DNA of 64,000 bases from JBPYCR01 sp051846935 (GCF_051846935.1 NZ_JBPYCS010000003.1:123215-187214); one strand, 5' to 3'. Shown: positions 45,320 through 54,909, counted from the stretch's first letter. A program made the numbers and translations. Notes: generated from the letters alone by a model not told the origin.

Positions 45320-45953
45320 GTTCATCATCCTTCTTTTGTTGATTCACTATTTCTTTTCTGTTCTTTTTTAGTTTGTCAAGCTCTGTCGTAAATAAGTGCT
45401 TGAACTTCTCCGTTTGCGACGGTTGCTCCTTGTGAAATAATTGACTTATGAACGCAGTAGGATTTGATTGCCGATCATCCGTGTTGGATACGAATTCTTT
45501 TTTTGTCGCTTCATCTGTAATTTCCTTTAAAAGCTCTACGTTATCTCCTACACCTACTACATATAATGCTGAACCGATGCGTACGATTTGAATTGACTTA
45601 TTTTGTCCTACTGATATGCCACCTAGATTTTCCATAGCCTTTACATGCTCATATAATTTATTTCGTTTATTTAAAAGTTTAAGTAACGCATAAATTAGAC
45701 CAAGGACGATAAGTAGTGCAACACCCATTTTAATAATGTCAAAAACGAGGGAGCCTTTTCCATCTGTCTTTGGCTGCCCTTCAATCGTTTCCGTTTCTAT
45801 TTCGTTATTAGCAGGACTGTTCATTTCTTTACAATCTGCCGTTCCATCCAAACAATCTTTAACATTGGATGCATCGGATGGAACAGTCCAAAACAATCCA
45901 ATTATCGTAAAGCAAAATAAACTTAGTGCGATTAAGCATGTTTTTTTTCTCAT
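45303..45953 (-). CDS. fliZ: Flagellar biosynthesis protein FliO/FliZ
   Basis: FliO-type accessory membrane protein needed for stable FliP assembly. The 216 residues have an N-terminal signal peptide (residues 5-27), an extracytoplasmic Asn/Glu-rich stretch with two Cys, one membrane helix (about 70-92) and a cytoplasmic FliO domain (LGGISVGQNKSIQIV near 110). It lies between cheY and fliP. Confidence 0.9.
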   Translation of the reverse strand: MRKKTCLIALSLFCFTIIGLFWTVPSDASNVKDCLDGTADCKEMNSPANNEIETETIEGQPKTDGKGSLVFDIIKMGVALLIVLGLIYALLKLLNKRNKLYEHVKAMENLGGISVGQNKSIQIVRIGSALYVVGVGDNVELLKEITDEATKKEFVSNTDDRQSNPTAFISQLFHKEQPSQTEKFKHLFTTELDKLKKNRKEIVNQQKKDDEHDGIY

Positions 45954-45968
45954 ATTTTCACTCGTTTC

Positions 45969-46331
45969 CTAACCAAGTGCTTTTTGAATCGCTTCCAGCA
46001 CTCGATCAGCCTGAAACGGTTTAACGATAAAATCCTTCGCGCCCGCCTGAATTGCATCAATGACCATCGCCTGCTGTCCCATAGCTGAGCACATAATAAT
46101 AGTTGCATCCGAATCAATTGCTTTAATTTCCTTTAATGCTGTAATGCCATCTTTTTCGGGCATTGTTATATCCATCGTTATAAGATCTGGTTGAAGCTCT
46201 TTATATTTTTCAACTGCTTGAACTCCATTTTCCGCTTCTCCAGCAATTTCAAAACCATTTTTAGTTAAAATATCTTTAATCATCATCCGCATAAATGCTG
46301 CATCATCTACAATTAAAATGCTATGTGCCAT
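45969..46331 (-). CDS. cheY: Chemotaxis response regulator CheY
   Basis: A single-domain receiver which, when phosphorylated by CheA, binds the flagellar switch. The 120 residues keep every key residue: acidic pair in IVDDAAFMR, phospho-acceptor Asp in LITMDITMP (near residue 54), Ser in MCSAMGQ and Lys in FIVKPF (near 104). This contrasts with the altered receiver of CheB in the same operon. It lies after fliY, as in B. subtilis. Confidence 0.97.
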   Translation of the reverse strand: MAHSILIVDDAAFMRMMIKDILTKNGFEIAGEAENGVQAVEKYKELQPDLITMDITMPEKDGITALKEIKAIDSDATIIMCSAMGQQAMVIDAIQAGAKDFIVKPFQADRVLEAIQKALG

Positions 46332-46354
46332 TTTGTAATCACCTCATACAAAAA

Positions 46355-47521
46355 TTATTTTAGTTTTAATAACCGATCGGTTTGACTTACAATATCTGTT
46401 ACTCGAACGCCAAAGTTTTCGTCAATGACGACTACTTCCCCTTTGGCTATTAATTTCTCATTTACTAAGACGTCAACAGGTTCACCAGCAAGTTTATCCA
46501 ATTCAACGATAGACCCTGAAGATAAATCAAGAATGTCTTTTACCGTTCGTTTCGTTCTACCTAATTCTACTGTAACCTTTAACGGTATATCGAGAAGCAT
46601 GTCCAAATTTCTCTGTTCGCTTTGGTTCAGCTCTACTTGATTAAAAGTAGAAAATGACGCTTGTTGAATGGTTGCGTCTTCCTGAATAGAATCGCCAATA
46701 TATTGAGGTGAGGAATGAGTATGTACTTCCTTTCGTTCCATTGTAGCTTGCATTGGTTCTCCTTCTCGTTCAGGAGCAGACTGCTGCTCGCTATACGTTG
46801 CACTAGGAGAAGCGTGATCTATTTCCTTTTCTTCAGGTTCACTGTTAAGCAATTGATTTACCATTTCTTTTGCAAATGACAAAGGAATGAGTTGCATTAT
46901 ATTTGAATCGATTAAGTCACCTACAATCAATTGAAAAGAAACTTTAACAAAAATTTCCTTCTCGGGTGCACCGTCCAATTCGGTTGCTTGTTCAATATTT
47001 TCATATTTAACAGAAGGAGGAGAAATATCGATTCTTTTATCAAAAACAGTGCTCATACTCGTAGCCGATGCCCCCATCATTTGGTTCATCGCCTCTTGCA
47101 CTGCACTTAAATGAATCTCATTCAAGTTTTTATCTGGATTTGTACCATCGCCACCAAGCATAATATCTGAAATAATTGCTGCATCTTCCGTCTTGACCAC
47201 AAATAAGTTAGCACCTGTAAAACCTTCTACGTAGTTAACTTGTAAGCTGACATGATCAAATGGAAATTCCTCATCCAAACCCGGTTTTTTAGCAACAGAG
47301 ACTTGAGGGGTCGTAATTTCAACCTTATGATTTAACAAAGTAGACAATGTCGTTGCTGAACTACCAAATGAAATATTACCTATTTCACCTAATGCATCTT
47401 TTTCCAACGTAGTAAGGTACTTTTCTAGCGTTTCATCATCGACGCTCGATTCGGATTCTTCGTCGTTACCAATATTTAATAGAGCATCTATTTCATCTTG
47501 GGAAAGCATGCCATCATTCAT
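46355..47521 (-). CDS. fliY: Flagellar switch protein and CheY-P phosphatase FliY
   Basis: A C-ring component of Bacilli that also removes phosphate from CheY. The 388 residues have an N-terminal LSQDEIDALLN CheY-binding peptide, a CheC-like domain with two E-x3-N sites (LGEIGNISFGSSAT near 41; VQEAMNQMMGAS near 138), a variable acidic linker (about 225-290), and a C-terminal FliN domain (PLKVTVELGRTK). Confidence 0.96.
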   Translation of the reverse strand: MNDGMLSQDEIDALLNIGNDEESESSVDDETLEKYLTTLEKDALGEIGNISFGSSATTLSTLLNHKVEITTPQVSVAKKPGLDEEFPFDHVSLQVNYVEGFTGANLFVVKTEDAAIISDIMLGGDGTNPDKNLNEIHLSAVQEAMNQMMGASATSMSTVFDKRIDISPPSVKYENIEQATELDGAPEKEIFVKVSFQLIVGDLIDSNIMQLIPLSFAKEMVNQLLNSEPEEKEIDHASPSATYSEQQSAPEREGEPMQATMERKEVHTHSSPQYIGDSIQEDATIQQASFSTFNQVELNQSEQRNLDMLLDIPLKVTVELGRTKRTVKDILDLSSGSIVELDKLAGEPVDVLVNEKLIAKGEVVVIDENFGVRVTDIVSQTDRLLKLK

Positions 47522-47522
47522 T

Positions 47523-48509
47523 TTATTCCTCCCCCTTTATTTCTTCCAAAATTTGCACAGATAGTTTATTTTTATGTTTGCCAGGTTGGACATACATTTT
47601 TGGTTCATCATTTATTACTAATTTTAAAGGCTCGTCAATTGCTTGATTAAGCGCGACGACATCCCCTGCTTTCAAATTCATTAGCTGTTTCATACGTATA
47701 CTCGCTTCCCCTAGTATTGCTTTTGCTTCAACATGTACTTTTTGAATGTTTTTTTGAAGCTTTTCATACGCTTCAGGATCTCGTTTATCTGTTGTTGTTT
47801 GCATCCAGTAATGAACAGATAGTTTAGGTATAATTGGCTCCAAAACAATATGAGGAATACAAATATTAATCATTCCACTCGTATCACCAATGGCTGTATT
47901 TAATGAAACGACGACTACCGTTTCATTCGGTGAAACCATTTGCAAAAACTGTGGATTTATTTCAAATTCTTCTAGCTCTGGTTCAATATCAATCAGTGTA
48001 CTCCAAGCTTCTTTTAAATTTGCAACAGACTTTTCAAAAAGCTGTGACATTAAAATCGTTTCAATCTCTGTCAAATTATCCGCCTTTTTCGCACTGCTGC
48101 CTCTCCCACCTAAAACACGATCAAGCATGCTATAGGCTATATTCGGATTAACCTCCATTAATATTCTTCCTTCTAATGGAGCAACGCTGTATATATTAAG
48201 GATCGTCATTTTAGGTACAGAGCGAATGAACTCTTCATACGGAATTTGATCAACAGAAGCGACAGAAATATTTACATATGTTCGTAATTGAGCAGAAAAA
48301 AAGGTTGTTAGTAACCGTGCATAATTTTCATGAATTCTAGATATGCTCCGAATTTGATCTTTCGAAAAACGTAATGCTCTTTTGAAATCATATACTCGTA
48401 TTTTTTGTTCTTTTTCTTCTTGTTTTAATTGCTCTGCATCCATTTCCCCTGAAGTAATCGCAGATAATAGAGCATCTATTTCATTTTGAGATAGTACTTC
48501 TTCTATCAA
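47523..48509 (-). CDS. fliM: Flagellar motor switch protein FliM
   Basis: A C-ring protein that binds CheY-P and links FliG to FliY. The 328 residues start at a TTG with GGAGGTGG upstream and begin with the CheY-binding LSQNEIDALLSA peptide. The middle domain includes the GGxG-type VLGGRGSS loop near residue 134 and the C-terminal SpoA domain starts near 245. It is one base from fliY. Confidence 0.96.
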   Translation of the reverse strand: MIEEVLSQNEIDALLSAITSGEMDAEQLKQEEKEQKIRVYDFKRALRFSKDQIRSISRIHENYARLLTTFFSAQLRTYVNISVASVDQIPYEEFIRSVPKMTILNIYSVAPLEGRILMEVNPNIAYSMLDRVLGGRGSSAKKADNLTEIETILMSQLFEKSVANLKEAWSTLIDIEPELEEFEINPQFLQMVSPNETVVVVSLNTAIGDTSGMINICIPHIVLEPIIPKLSVHYWMQTTTDKRDPEAYEKLQKNIQKVHVEAKAILGEASIRMKQLMNLKAGDVVALNQAIDEPLKLVINDEPKMYVQPGKHKNKLSVQILEEIKGEE

Positions 48510-48542
48510 AAACTTCCACCTCCGTATTGGAGCAATACGTCA

Positions 48543-48962
48543 TTACTGTAATATTTTGCTAGTCGTATAAACTTCCGTAATATTGCCTTCTGTCATAACT
48601 TCATTCAATTTGACCTGTAGCGTATCCTCCAACGCACTAAGTCCTGACTTAAAGTCTTCTTCATTCATTTCTGCGAGCTCTTTTATTAAGATATTTTTAA
48701 TTTGAAACTCTCTTTTTGCTACTTCTTTTCGCGCCTTTTTTCCATCTGTTAGTATTTGGAATTGAATACGAACGAAGCTACCATCATTTAAATCAGTTGT
48801 TACTTCGGGCGTTTCATAAGAATATTCGGCAATTTCGTCAATGGATTGTGCGCCACCTTCGTTTTTATTGCTTGTAACATTTAAAACAATAACAAGTGCA
48901 ATTGCCCCGGCAAGTAATAATACAATTAGAGAGGTAACCATCATTTTCGTTAATCTATTCAT
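48543..48962 (-). CDS. fliL: Flagellar basal body-associated protein FliL
   Basis: A single-pass membrane protein that supports the stator. The 139 residues have an N-terminal helix (about 9-30) and a periplasmic-type domain with RIQFQILTDGKKARKEV (about 69-86). The ATG at 48962 is preferred over an in-frame GTG nine bases earlier. It overlaps swrD by eight bases. Confidence 0.92.
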   Translation of the reverse strand: MNRLTKMMVTSLIVLLLAGAIALVIVLNVTSNKNEGGAQSIDEIAEYSYETPEVTTDLNDGSFVRIQFQILTDGKKARKEVAKREFQIKNILIKELAEMNEEDFKSGLSALEDTLQVKLNEVMTEGNITEVYTTSKILQ

Positions 48963-49173
48963 CGCTATCACCCGCCTCTTTCAACGTTCCGTATAGTCCT
49001 ATTGATTGAAAAAAGTTCGTCGTCCTTGTAATTACTTCTTCTTCGGATGTTAATACAACTATTTTTTTGCCATTTGTTAATGTAATCGTCGTATCCGGAT
49101 GGGACTGGATTTGTTCAATCATTAAAGCGTTTAGCGTAAAGTTCTCACCATTTAATCGTTTTAATTGAACCAT
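48955..49173 (-). CDS. swrD: SwrD/FlbD-family flagellar protein
   Basis: A small protein of the FlbD family; the B. subtilis member SwrD (YlzI) is needed for swarming and is thought to raise motor power. The ATG at 49173 gives 72 residues starting MVQLKRLNGENF, matching the family. There is no clear ribosome site before it. A strong AGGAGG at about 49222-49227 instead serves a tiny frame (Met-Val-Arg-stop) just upstream, and an in-frame GTG at 49197 is an alternative start. TTITLTNGKKIVV is the family core. Confidence 0.88.
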   Translation of the reverse strand: MVQLKRLNGENFTLNALMIEQIQSHPDTTITLTNGKKIVVLTSEEEVITRTTNFFQSIGLYGTLKEAGDSDE

Positions 49174-49228
49174 AGTATACGGCGGGGTATTCAGCACTTT
49201 ATCGCACCATTACACCCCTACCTCCTAA

Positions 49229-50125
49229 TTATCGTTTTAGATTGACAAGTTCCTGTAATATTTCATCCGAAGTTGTAATTATACGCGTGTTTGCTTGAAA
49301 CCCCCGCTGTGCAGTAATCATCTCCGTAAATTCTTCAGCTAAATCTACATTCGACATTTCTAGCGAGTTGCTAATGATAGACGATGCCAAGTCCTCTGAT
49401 TCTGGAGATAGTAACTCAATATCATTATTAGCATCTCGTCTTAATCCAGCGTTCGGTGAATCTAAATAAAGGTTGCTGCCCGCCTTTTGTAAGCCTGCTT
49501 GATTAGAAAAGCTCGCTAATGCAACTTGACCAGCAACTTTTGGCTCTCCTTGTGCATCAATATAATTAACTAAACCATTCGACGTAACACTAAAGCTCTG
49601 CGCATCCTTAGGTATGATAATCGTAGACAGGTTTGTAGTATCAATTTCCTCATTGTTATTTTGCGTTGCAAACCCAACTAAATAAAGCCCTTGAGCGGTT
49701 ACAACTGCTCCATCCTCATCTAAGCCAAAGTTCCCTGCTCGAGTATACGCAATGTTTGCTGTCCCAAGATCAATTGCAGATGCACCAGCTGCAGCTTTTT
49801 GAAAATTACTTGCGACAACAAACATGCCGTCCCCTTCAATTGAAAAATCAAGCGGGCTGTCTGTAGGCTGACGAAATCCTTGCGTGTGAATATTATCAAT
49901 TGTACCAAGTTGTGATCCGAGTCCGACTTGAGCCGGGTTCGTTCCTCCACGATTAGCAGTAGGGGCTTGAGCACCTTTAGTCGTCTGACTCATCATGTCT
50001 TGAAACGTTACCCGTCCTTTTTTAAAGCCTGAGGTATTCACATTGGCAATATTGTTTCCGATAACATCCAGTTTTGTTTGAAATCCTCGCATTCCTGAAA
50101 TACCTGCATACATTGAACGTAACAT
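49229..50125 (-). CDS. flgE: Flagellar hook protein FlgE
   Basis: Builds the flagellar hook. The 298 residues start with MLRSMYAGISGM and have the rod/hook signature LDVIGNNIANVNTSGFK near residue 19; the C-terminus has SNVDLAEEFTEMI and ends EILQELVNLKR. The protein is often labelled FlgG in Bacilli, but its position after flgD and its match to the B. subtilis protein (264 residues) indicate the hook. AAGAGGAG precedes the ATG. Confidence 0.94.
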   Translation of the reverse strand: MLRSMYAGISGMRGFQTKLDVIGNNIANVNTSGFKKGRVTFQDMMSQTTKGAQAPTANRGGTNPAQVGLGSQLGTIDNIHTQGFRQPTDSPLDFSIEGDGMFVVASNFQKAAAGASAIDLGTANIAYTRAGNFGLDEDGAVVTAQGLYLVGFATQNNNEEIDTTNLSTIIIPKDAQSFSVTSNGLVNYIDAQGEPKVAGQVALASFSNQAGLQKAGSNLYLDSPNAGLRRDANNDIELLSPESEDLASSIISNSLEMSNVDLAEEFTEMITAQRGFQANTRIITTSDEILQELVNLKR

Positions 50126-50205
50126 ATTTTTTCTCCTCTTCTTTGGATAATTTAAGCTATATCAATCCTTCAACAGCTTAGTTGGCTTCCCTTAGAGGGT
50201 CCAGC

Positions 50206-50571
50206 CTACATATTAATTACAATTGTTCCATTAATATTTGTATAAATCTTGGAAGCTGATTCTTGATTATCCATTGCGGTTACTACTGTGTTATTTTTCG
50301 TACTTACTAGCAAAGCAGCATTTTTCATCACAACTAAGGCATCGGTAACTCCTTTATGCTTTGCTTCTTGCATTTTTTTTGCAATCAGTGTCCATTGTTG
50401 TTCGTTGATTGTTATATCGCGATCGACAATTCGTTGCTGTGCATGTTTACTAACTTTTACTCGTTCAGCAGCATGCAACACTTGCTTAAAATTTGTATCA
50501 CCTTGCTTTGTCTTCCTTTTTTGAATAGGGACTGAATAATAATGTTGCAATTCGTGTATACGTTGCGGCAT
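50206..50571 (-). CDS. Small flagellar operon protein (TIGR02530 type)
   Basis: A 121-residue basic protein lying between flgD and flgE, as in many Bacillota flagellar operons; the family is only described as a flagellar operon protein. It has KVSKHAQQRIVDRDI near residue 35 and a beta-rich C-terminus (DALVVMKNAALLVSTKN). It has no signal peptide or membrane segment. It may act in hook assembly. It starts two bases after flgD, with AAGGAAG upstream. Confidence 0.85.
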   Translation of the reverse strand: MPQRIHELQHYYSVPIQKRKTKQGDTNFKQVLHAAERVKVSKHAQQRIVDRDITINEQQWTLIAKKMQEAKHKGVTDALVVMKNAALLVSTKNNTVVTAMDNQESASKIYTNINGTIVINM

Positions 50572-50573
50572 TT

Positions 50574-51050
50574 TTATCCACTTCCTTTAGATTCAGAACT
50601 TGACGATTCGCCTTCCGTTTGCTTGTCGCGTACTTGTAAAACAGAATCGGCATAAATTTTTTCTCCATTTTCCAATTCAAATATTGCCCAACCATCTTTC
50701 TGACTAACGGCAATTACATTACTCGTAACAATTTCCTTTTTTTGTCCAGTATCCTCATCAAATGTTTGGTAGGATACTTCTTTTCCTATCATATGGCTGT
50801 ATTGAATTACAGGAGAAATGAGTTGGCTTTGTACAAGTGTATCAATCGATTTTGACATATTCATCATTTGCTCCAACGAAGAAAAGTTGGCCATTTGTGC
50901 AACGAAATCCCGATCCTCCATTGGATTTAACGGATCTTGATTTTGCAGCTGTGTCATTAATATTTTCATAAACTCATCTTTTCCCAAGTTGGGACTAGGT
51001 GTACGCTTCGGTTGATTGTGAATATATAATGATGGATCTATTTTATTCAT
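50574..51050 (-). CDS. flgD: Flagellar hook assembly (cap) protein FlgD
   Basis: The scaffold that caps the growing hook. The 158-residue protein has the conserved LGKDEFMKILMTQLQNQDPLNPMEDRDF block (residues 22-49, seen in parts). The ATG at 51050 has GTAGGTG seven bases upstream; an in-frame upstream start is rejected. The Ser/Glu-rich tail is unstructured. Confidence 0.94.
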   Translation of the reverse strand: MNKIDPSLYIHNQPKRTPSPNLGKDEFMKILMTQLQNQDPLNPMEDRDFVAQMANFSSLEQMMNMSKSIDTLVQSQLISPVIQYSHMIGKEVSYQTFDEDTGQKKEIVTSNVIAVSQKDGWAIFELENGEKIYADSVLQVRDKQTEGESSSSESKGSG

Positions 51051-51060
51051 TTCACTGCAC

Positions 51061-52347
51061 CTACACTTTCTCATTTAACATCTGTTCAAATAATTCTGTT
51101 TTAAAATCATTATTCGTTTGACCGTCACGTTCTTTTTCATCCTTTGAATCAGAATCACTCGGTTTTTCATCTTTCGACTGTTCTTCATTTGGTTCTTTTA
51201 AAACAGCCTGCTTGCTATCAATGATTAGTTCATCTTTTTCTACAACAACTTGGTGAGGTGCAAACATATTTTTTAATTGATGAACATTTGACTCAAGCAT
51301 ATCTTTAGCTACTTGAGATGAAACTAAGATTCGCACTGTCATTTCACCATTTATTTGTGTCAAACGTACTACCATATCTCCTAAATGGTCTGGTCGCAAA
51401 GAAAAGGACAGTTGATTTGTTCCGTTGTTTCCCGATAAAAAGCGACTCGATTGAACCGACTGTTGAAACTGCTTTATCAATTGCTGTTCAACGCTTCCGC
51501 TTCCTTCCGTTTTATTAAGATAAATAATGTATTGTTCCGTATTCGACATTGGTATTCCAACGTGATTAATAGTTGATTGATGGAGTCCTAATTGGTTTGT
51601 TGTAATCGACTGCATCCATTTTGCTATGTCATTACTCGTAACTTGTGCGTTTATGCGATATTGCTGTTTCGTTACGAGTTCATTTCGTTTTTTATACGCT
51701 TGGATTAACTCTTGGACGATACGCTGCTCGTTTGATTGGTTATCTATTACTGATTGAAGCTGATGTCTTTGTTCGGTTGTTACCTTTTGTTCGAGTGTCG
51801 ACCACTCTTTTAGTATTTGTAAAACTTCTGTAGAAAGTTTCGCCATTGAACCATTATTACGATTCATTTGGGCAACAAGCTGCTCAAGCTTACTAAATAA
51901 TCGTTGAAGCTGTTCTGTTATAGCTAGTGTTTCCTGAACCGGTGTTGTGAGATCGGTTTGCAATTTGACGACTTGATCGATCAATTCGATAGGACGGTTA
52001 CCTTTTTCGAAGTGCTGACTAGTAGCCATTTGCTGGAGGTAAGCTATTAGCTCACCGTCCGTTAAATCCGTACTTTGAATTAATTTATTCAATTCTCGGA
52101 GTAGATCGTCTGAAAGGCCGCTTTCATCAGTTACAAAAAACGGATTAGCATTAGATAAATCTCCGCTTCCCATTTGCTGCAAGGAAGGGGGAAGACCTCC
52201 GTTGTGTTCATCAATACTAGACTGCTTTTTCTGTTGCAAAAGCCTCTCAAAGAAATCACCATTATGTTGTTTTGGTTTATTTTGTAATAAGTTACCTGTA
52301 TTACTTTTCGCAGGTTCAGCTTGTACTGTAAACATGAGCCGATTCAC
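51061..52347 (-). CDS. fliK: Flagellar hook-length control protein FliK
   Basis: A secreted ruler that triggers the FlhB substrate switch. The 428 residues start at a GTG with AAAGGAGGTGAT just upstream. The N-terminal two-thirds are Gln/Leu-rich and poorly conserved; the C-terminal domain has LRPDHLGDMVVRLTQING near 325 and an acidic, charged tail. A 224-bp gap separates it from motE, unusual in this operon. Confidence 0.92.
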   Translation of the reverse strand: MNRLMFTVQAEPAKSNTGNLLQNKPKQHNGDFFERLLQQKKQSSIDEHNGGLPPSLQQMGSGDLSNANPFFVTDESGLSDDLLRELNKLIQSTDLTDGELIAYLQQMATSQHFEKGNRPIELIDQVVKLQTDLTTPVQETLAITEQLQRLFSKLEQLVAQMNRNNGSMAKLSTEVLQILKEWSTLEQKVTTEQRHQLQSVIDNQSNEQRIVQELIQAYKKRNELVTKQQYRINAQVTSNDIAKWMQSITTNQLGLHQSTINHVGIPMSNTEQYIIYLNKTEGSGSVEQQLIKQFQQSVQSSRFLSGNNGTNQLSFSLRPDHLGDMVVRLTQINGEMTVRILVSSQVAKDMLESNVHQLKNMFAPHQVVVEKDELIIDSKQAVLKEPNEEQSKDEKPSDSDSKDEKERDGQTNNDFKTELFEQMLNEKV

Positions 52348-52571
52348 TTTATCACCTCCTTTACAAAAGCTACTGTAAAACATTTTTCTATATAAACGAA
52401 TTTAGCAACGCTTTACCATTTTTGTACGACATTATAAATAGAGCAGAACAGCTAAGGAGTATATCTAACTCATTTCCAGTTACAATTCGCTATTCAAATC
52501 AATAAGCGATTAAACAAAATCAAGTCTATTCGTATTTATTTTAAACTTTTTAAATGTGTTGATGGTGTTGA
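52348..52571. other. 224-bp gap inside fla/che between motE and fliK
   Basis: No gene is seen. A TATAAT sequence on the minus strand near 52432 could be part of an internal promoter, but no matching -35 was found. It is the second-largest gap inside the operon. Confidence 0.4.
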
Positions 52572-53153
52572 TTATTCGGTTAGTAATCGTTCAGTTAGCT
52601 CAGCTGCAAGTGTTGGCTCCATTTCCCCTAATATTTCTCCTCGCACGTCATTCGGTAATTCTATTAAAATAGAAACCGCCGATGACTTATCGAGATTTTG
52701 AAATATTCGTGCTGCTTTTTCTTTGTCCATTTTTCGAAATGAGGTGGATGCTTTCTTAACTGTATTTGACTGTTCTGCTTCAGTCTGATTATTACGTTCT
52801 TCTTCATTTGCCTTTTCAAGCTTTACTATTTTTTGCTTCAATTCATCGTTGGTCGCTTGCAGTGAACTTATTTCTGCTGTTAGTTGCTTAATGTCACTTT
52901 TTTGTTTTTCAATTATATCTTTTGCTTTTATTTGTTGCTGCTCGTGCTCCTTTTCTTCATCCGTTTTTACAACCGATGATACGACGGGAATTTGGCTGCC
53001 TGTTTTCTTTATCCAACGTTCAACATCTACACCGGCAACGACCATTATAATTATAGTTAACACGATTGCTACTATGAGTGGGATTACAACAACAAACAAA
53101 AATCCGATAAATGGATTTGTTTTTTTACTTTTTTTCTCAGTTAATTTCGCCAT
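52572..53153 (-). CDS. motE: MotE-like protein (YlxF)
   Basis: A single-pass membrane protein with an MgtE N-terminal-like domain. Related proteins in other bacteria act as MotC/stator chaperones; the role in Bacilli is not settled. The 193 residues have a helix at about 16-40, a long coiled coil (about 70-120) and the C-terminal KAARIFQNLDKSSAVSILIEL repeat (in parts, 148-170). The ATG at 53153 has AGGTGAG upstream. It lies between fliJ and fliK. Confidence 0.88.
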   Translation of the reverse strand: MAKLTEKKSKKTNPFIGFLFVVVIPLIVAIVLTIIIMVVAGVDVERWIKKTGSQIPVVSSVVKTDEEKEHEQQQIKAKDIIEKQKSDIKQLTAEISSLQATNDELKQKIVKLEKANEEERNNQTEAEQSNTVKKASTSFRKMDKEKAARIFQNLDKSSAVSILIELPNDVRGEILGEMEPTLAAELTERLLTE

Positions 53154-53158
53154 ACTTC

Positions 53159-53590
53159 TCACCTATTTTGGCCTAAATATTGCTGAATGGATAATTCGTC
53201 CATCATAGCTTGCTCATTTTTTAACAACAATTTCTTTTCTTCAGCAACTCTGTTTTCAATTACTTTTTCATATTTTTTTACTTCTATATAAGCTTCGGTT
53301 AGTAATATCTGCTTCTCTTCCATATCTGCCCGAGCCTTTTGAACACTTTTTTGCAATTCAACAATTTTTGCGTTTAATGTATTAATGTAAGCTAGCTGTT
53401 CTTTAATTTGATCAATGGGCATTGGGGTGTTTAACTGCGATTCATGTGAATGTTCAGCCATTTCTTTTTCTTTCAATAGTGTGTATAGCTTTGTAGCGAC
53501 TTCTTCAAATGCTTGTTGAGAGTGATGATGCGCAATTTGTGCATTTTCTTTTTCTTTTTCACGTACGTTTAGAACAGTATTTAGATTCAA
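53159..53590 (-). CDS. fliJ: Flagellar export protein FliJ
   Basis: A coiled-coil chaperone that links the FliI ATPase to FlhA. The 143 residues are nearly all helical with a high Glu/Lys/Gln content; the C-terminal LSIQQYLGQNR matches the family end. Identity comes from position between fliI and motE and from composition. It overlaps fliI by four bases. Confidence 0.9.
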   Translation of the reverse strand: MNLNTVLNVREKEKENAQIAHHHSQQAFEEVATKLYTLLKEKEMAEHSHESQLNTPMPIDQIKEQLAYINTLNAKIVELQKSVQKARADMEEKQILLTEAYIEVKKYEKVIENRVAEEKKLLLKNEQAMMDELSIQQYLGQNR

Positions 53591-54909
53591 TGAACTCGCA
53601 CCTCCGCTACCAATTCTTGCATTTGTATGATCGATCGCTCAAATGGTTCAAAGTCTAGCATGTCTTGCTTTAGAAATGCTTGAACCTTTGGATAAAATGC
53701 GATTGCTTTGTCGATCTCCGTATCAGTTCCTCGTTTATATGCTCCTATTTTAATGAGCTCATTGTTTTCTTCATATGTAGCTAGAAGGGCTCGCATTTCT
53801 TGAGCGGCTTCTCTATGTTTAGCATCGACAACTTGATTCATTACTCTACTAATAGACTTTAGTATATTAATAGCTGGAAATTGACCTTGCTCAGCAAGCT
53901 TACGATCAAGTACAAAATGGCCATCTAAAATTCCTCTAACCGTATCGGCAATTGGTTCATTCATATCATCGCCATCGACTAATACTGTATAGAAAGCTGT
54001 TATAGATCCTGTATCACTCGTTCCAGTTCGCTCAAGTAGCTTTGGCAGGACAGCAAAAACAGAAGGTGTATATCCTTTAGTCGTTGGCGGTTCACCAACA
54101 GCTAAACCTACCTCTCGTTGTGCCATCGCAACTCGTGTAACTGAATCCATCATCAAATTAACCTTAAACCCTAAATCACGAAAATACTCACTAATCGCTG
54201 TTGCGGTATATGCACCTTTAATGCGCATTAATGCAGGTTGATCGGATGTGACAGCTACAACAATTGTTCGTTCCAAGCCGTCCTTACCTAGTTCATTTTC
54301 TACAAATTCCCTTACTTCGCGTCCGCGCTCTCCGATTAAGGCAATTACGTTAATATGAGCATTGCTATTTCGAGCGATCATTCCGAGTAATGTACTTTTA
54401 CCGACACCACTTCCGGCAAAAATACCAACTCGTTGCCCCTCTCCAACGGTAAGCATAGTATCAATTGCTTTAATACCAATATGTACAGGTGTAGTAATAG
54501 GAGCCCGGTTCATTGGATTTGGAGCCTGTTGTTCAGTCACAAATGGTACGAGTCTTTTTGGTAAATTCCCATTATCCAAGCAATTCCCCAAAGGATCGAT
54601 TACTTTACCAATTAGCCCTCTACCCATTTTGATCATTAGTGGCTTTCCAGTAGCCTCAACAAGACACCCTGATCCAATTTCAGTAACCTCTGAATAAGGC
54701 ATGAGTATTATCTTTTCATTATTAAACCCTACTACCTCAGCTCGTATTGGTTGCTTATCCTTATTTGCAGCATGTATGAGGCATACTTCGCCAACTTTAG
54801 CAGCAGGTCCTTGCGATTCTATCATTAAGCCAACGACCTGTAACACTTTTCCGAATCGTTTATAAGTATCAACAGTATCAATCGCACGTAATAAAACGCT
54901 CTTATTCAT
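53587..54909 (-). CDS. fliI: Flagellum-specific ATPase FliI
   Basis: An F1-beta-like ATPase that energises flagellar export. The 440-residue form starts at ATG 54909, with GGAG seven bases upstream; the frame is open 27 codons further without a ribosome site. Walker A GIFAGSGVGKSTLLG lies near residue 160 and the Walker B region LMMDSVTRVA near 245. It overlaps fliH by eight bases. Confidence 0.97.
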   Translation of the reverse strand: MNKSVLLRAIDTVDTYKRFGKVLQVVGLMIESQGPAAKVGEVCLIHAANKDKQPIRAEVVGFNNEKIILMPYSEVTEIGSGCLVEATGKPLMIKMGRGLIGKVIDPLGNCLDNGNLPKRLVPFVTEQQAPNPMNRAPITTPVHIGIKAIDTMLTVGEGQRVGIFAGSGVGKSTLLGMIARNSNAHINVIALIGERGREVREFVENELGKDGLERTIVVAVTSDQPALMRIKGAYTATAISEYFRDLGFKVNLMMDSVTRVAMAQREVGLAVGEPPTTKGYTPSVFAVLPKLLERTGTSDTGSITAFYTVLVDGDDMNEPIADTVRGILDGHFVLDRKLAEQGQFPAINILKSISRVMNQVVDAKHREAAQEMRALLATYEENNELIKIGAYKRGTDTEIDKAIAFYPKVQAFLKQDMLDFEPFERSIIQMQELVAEVRVH

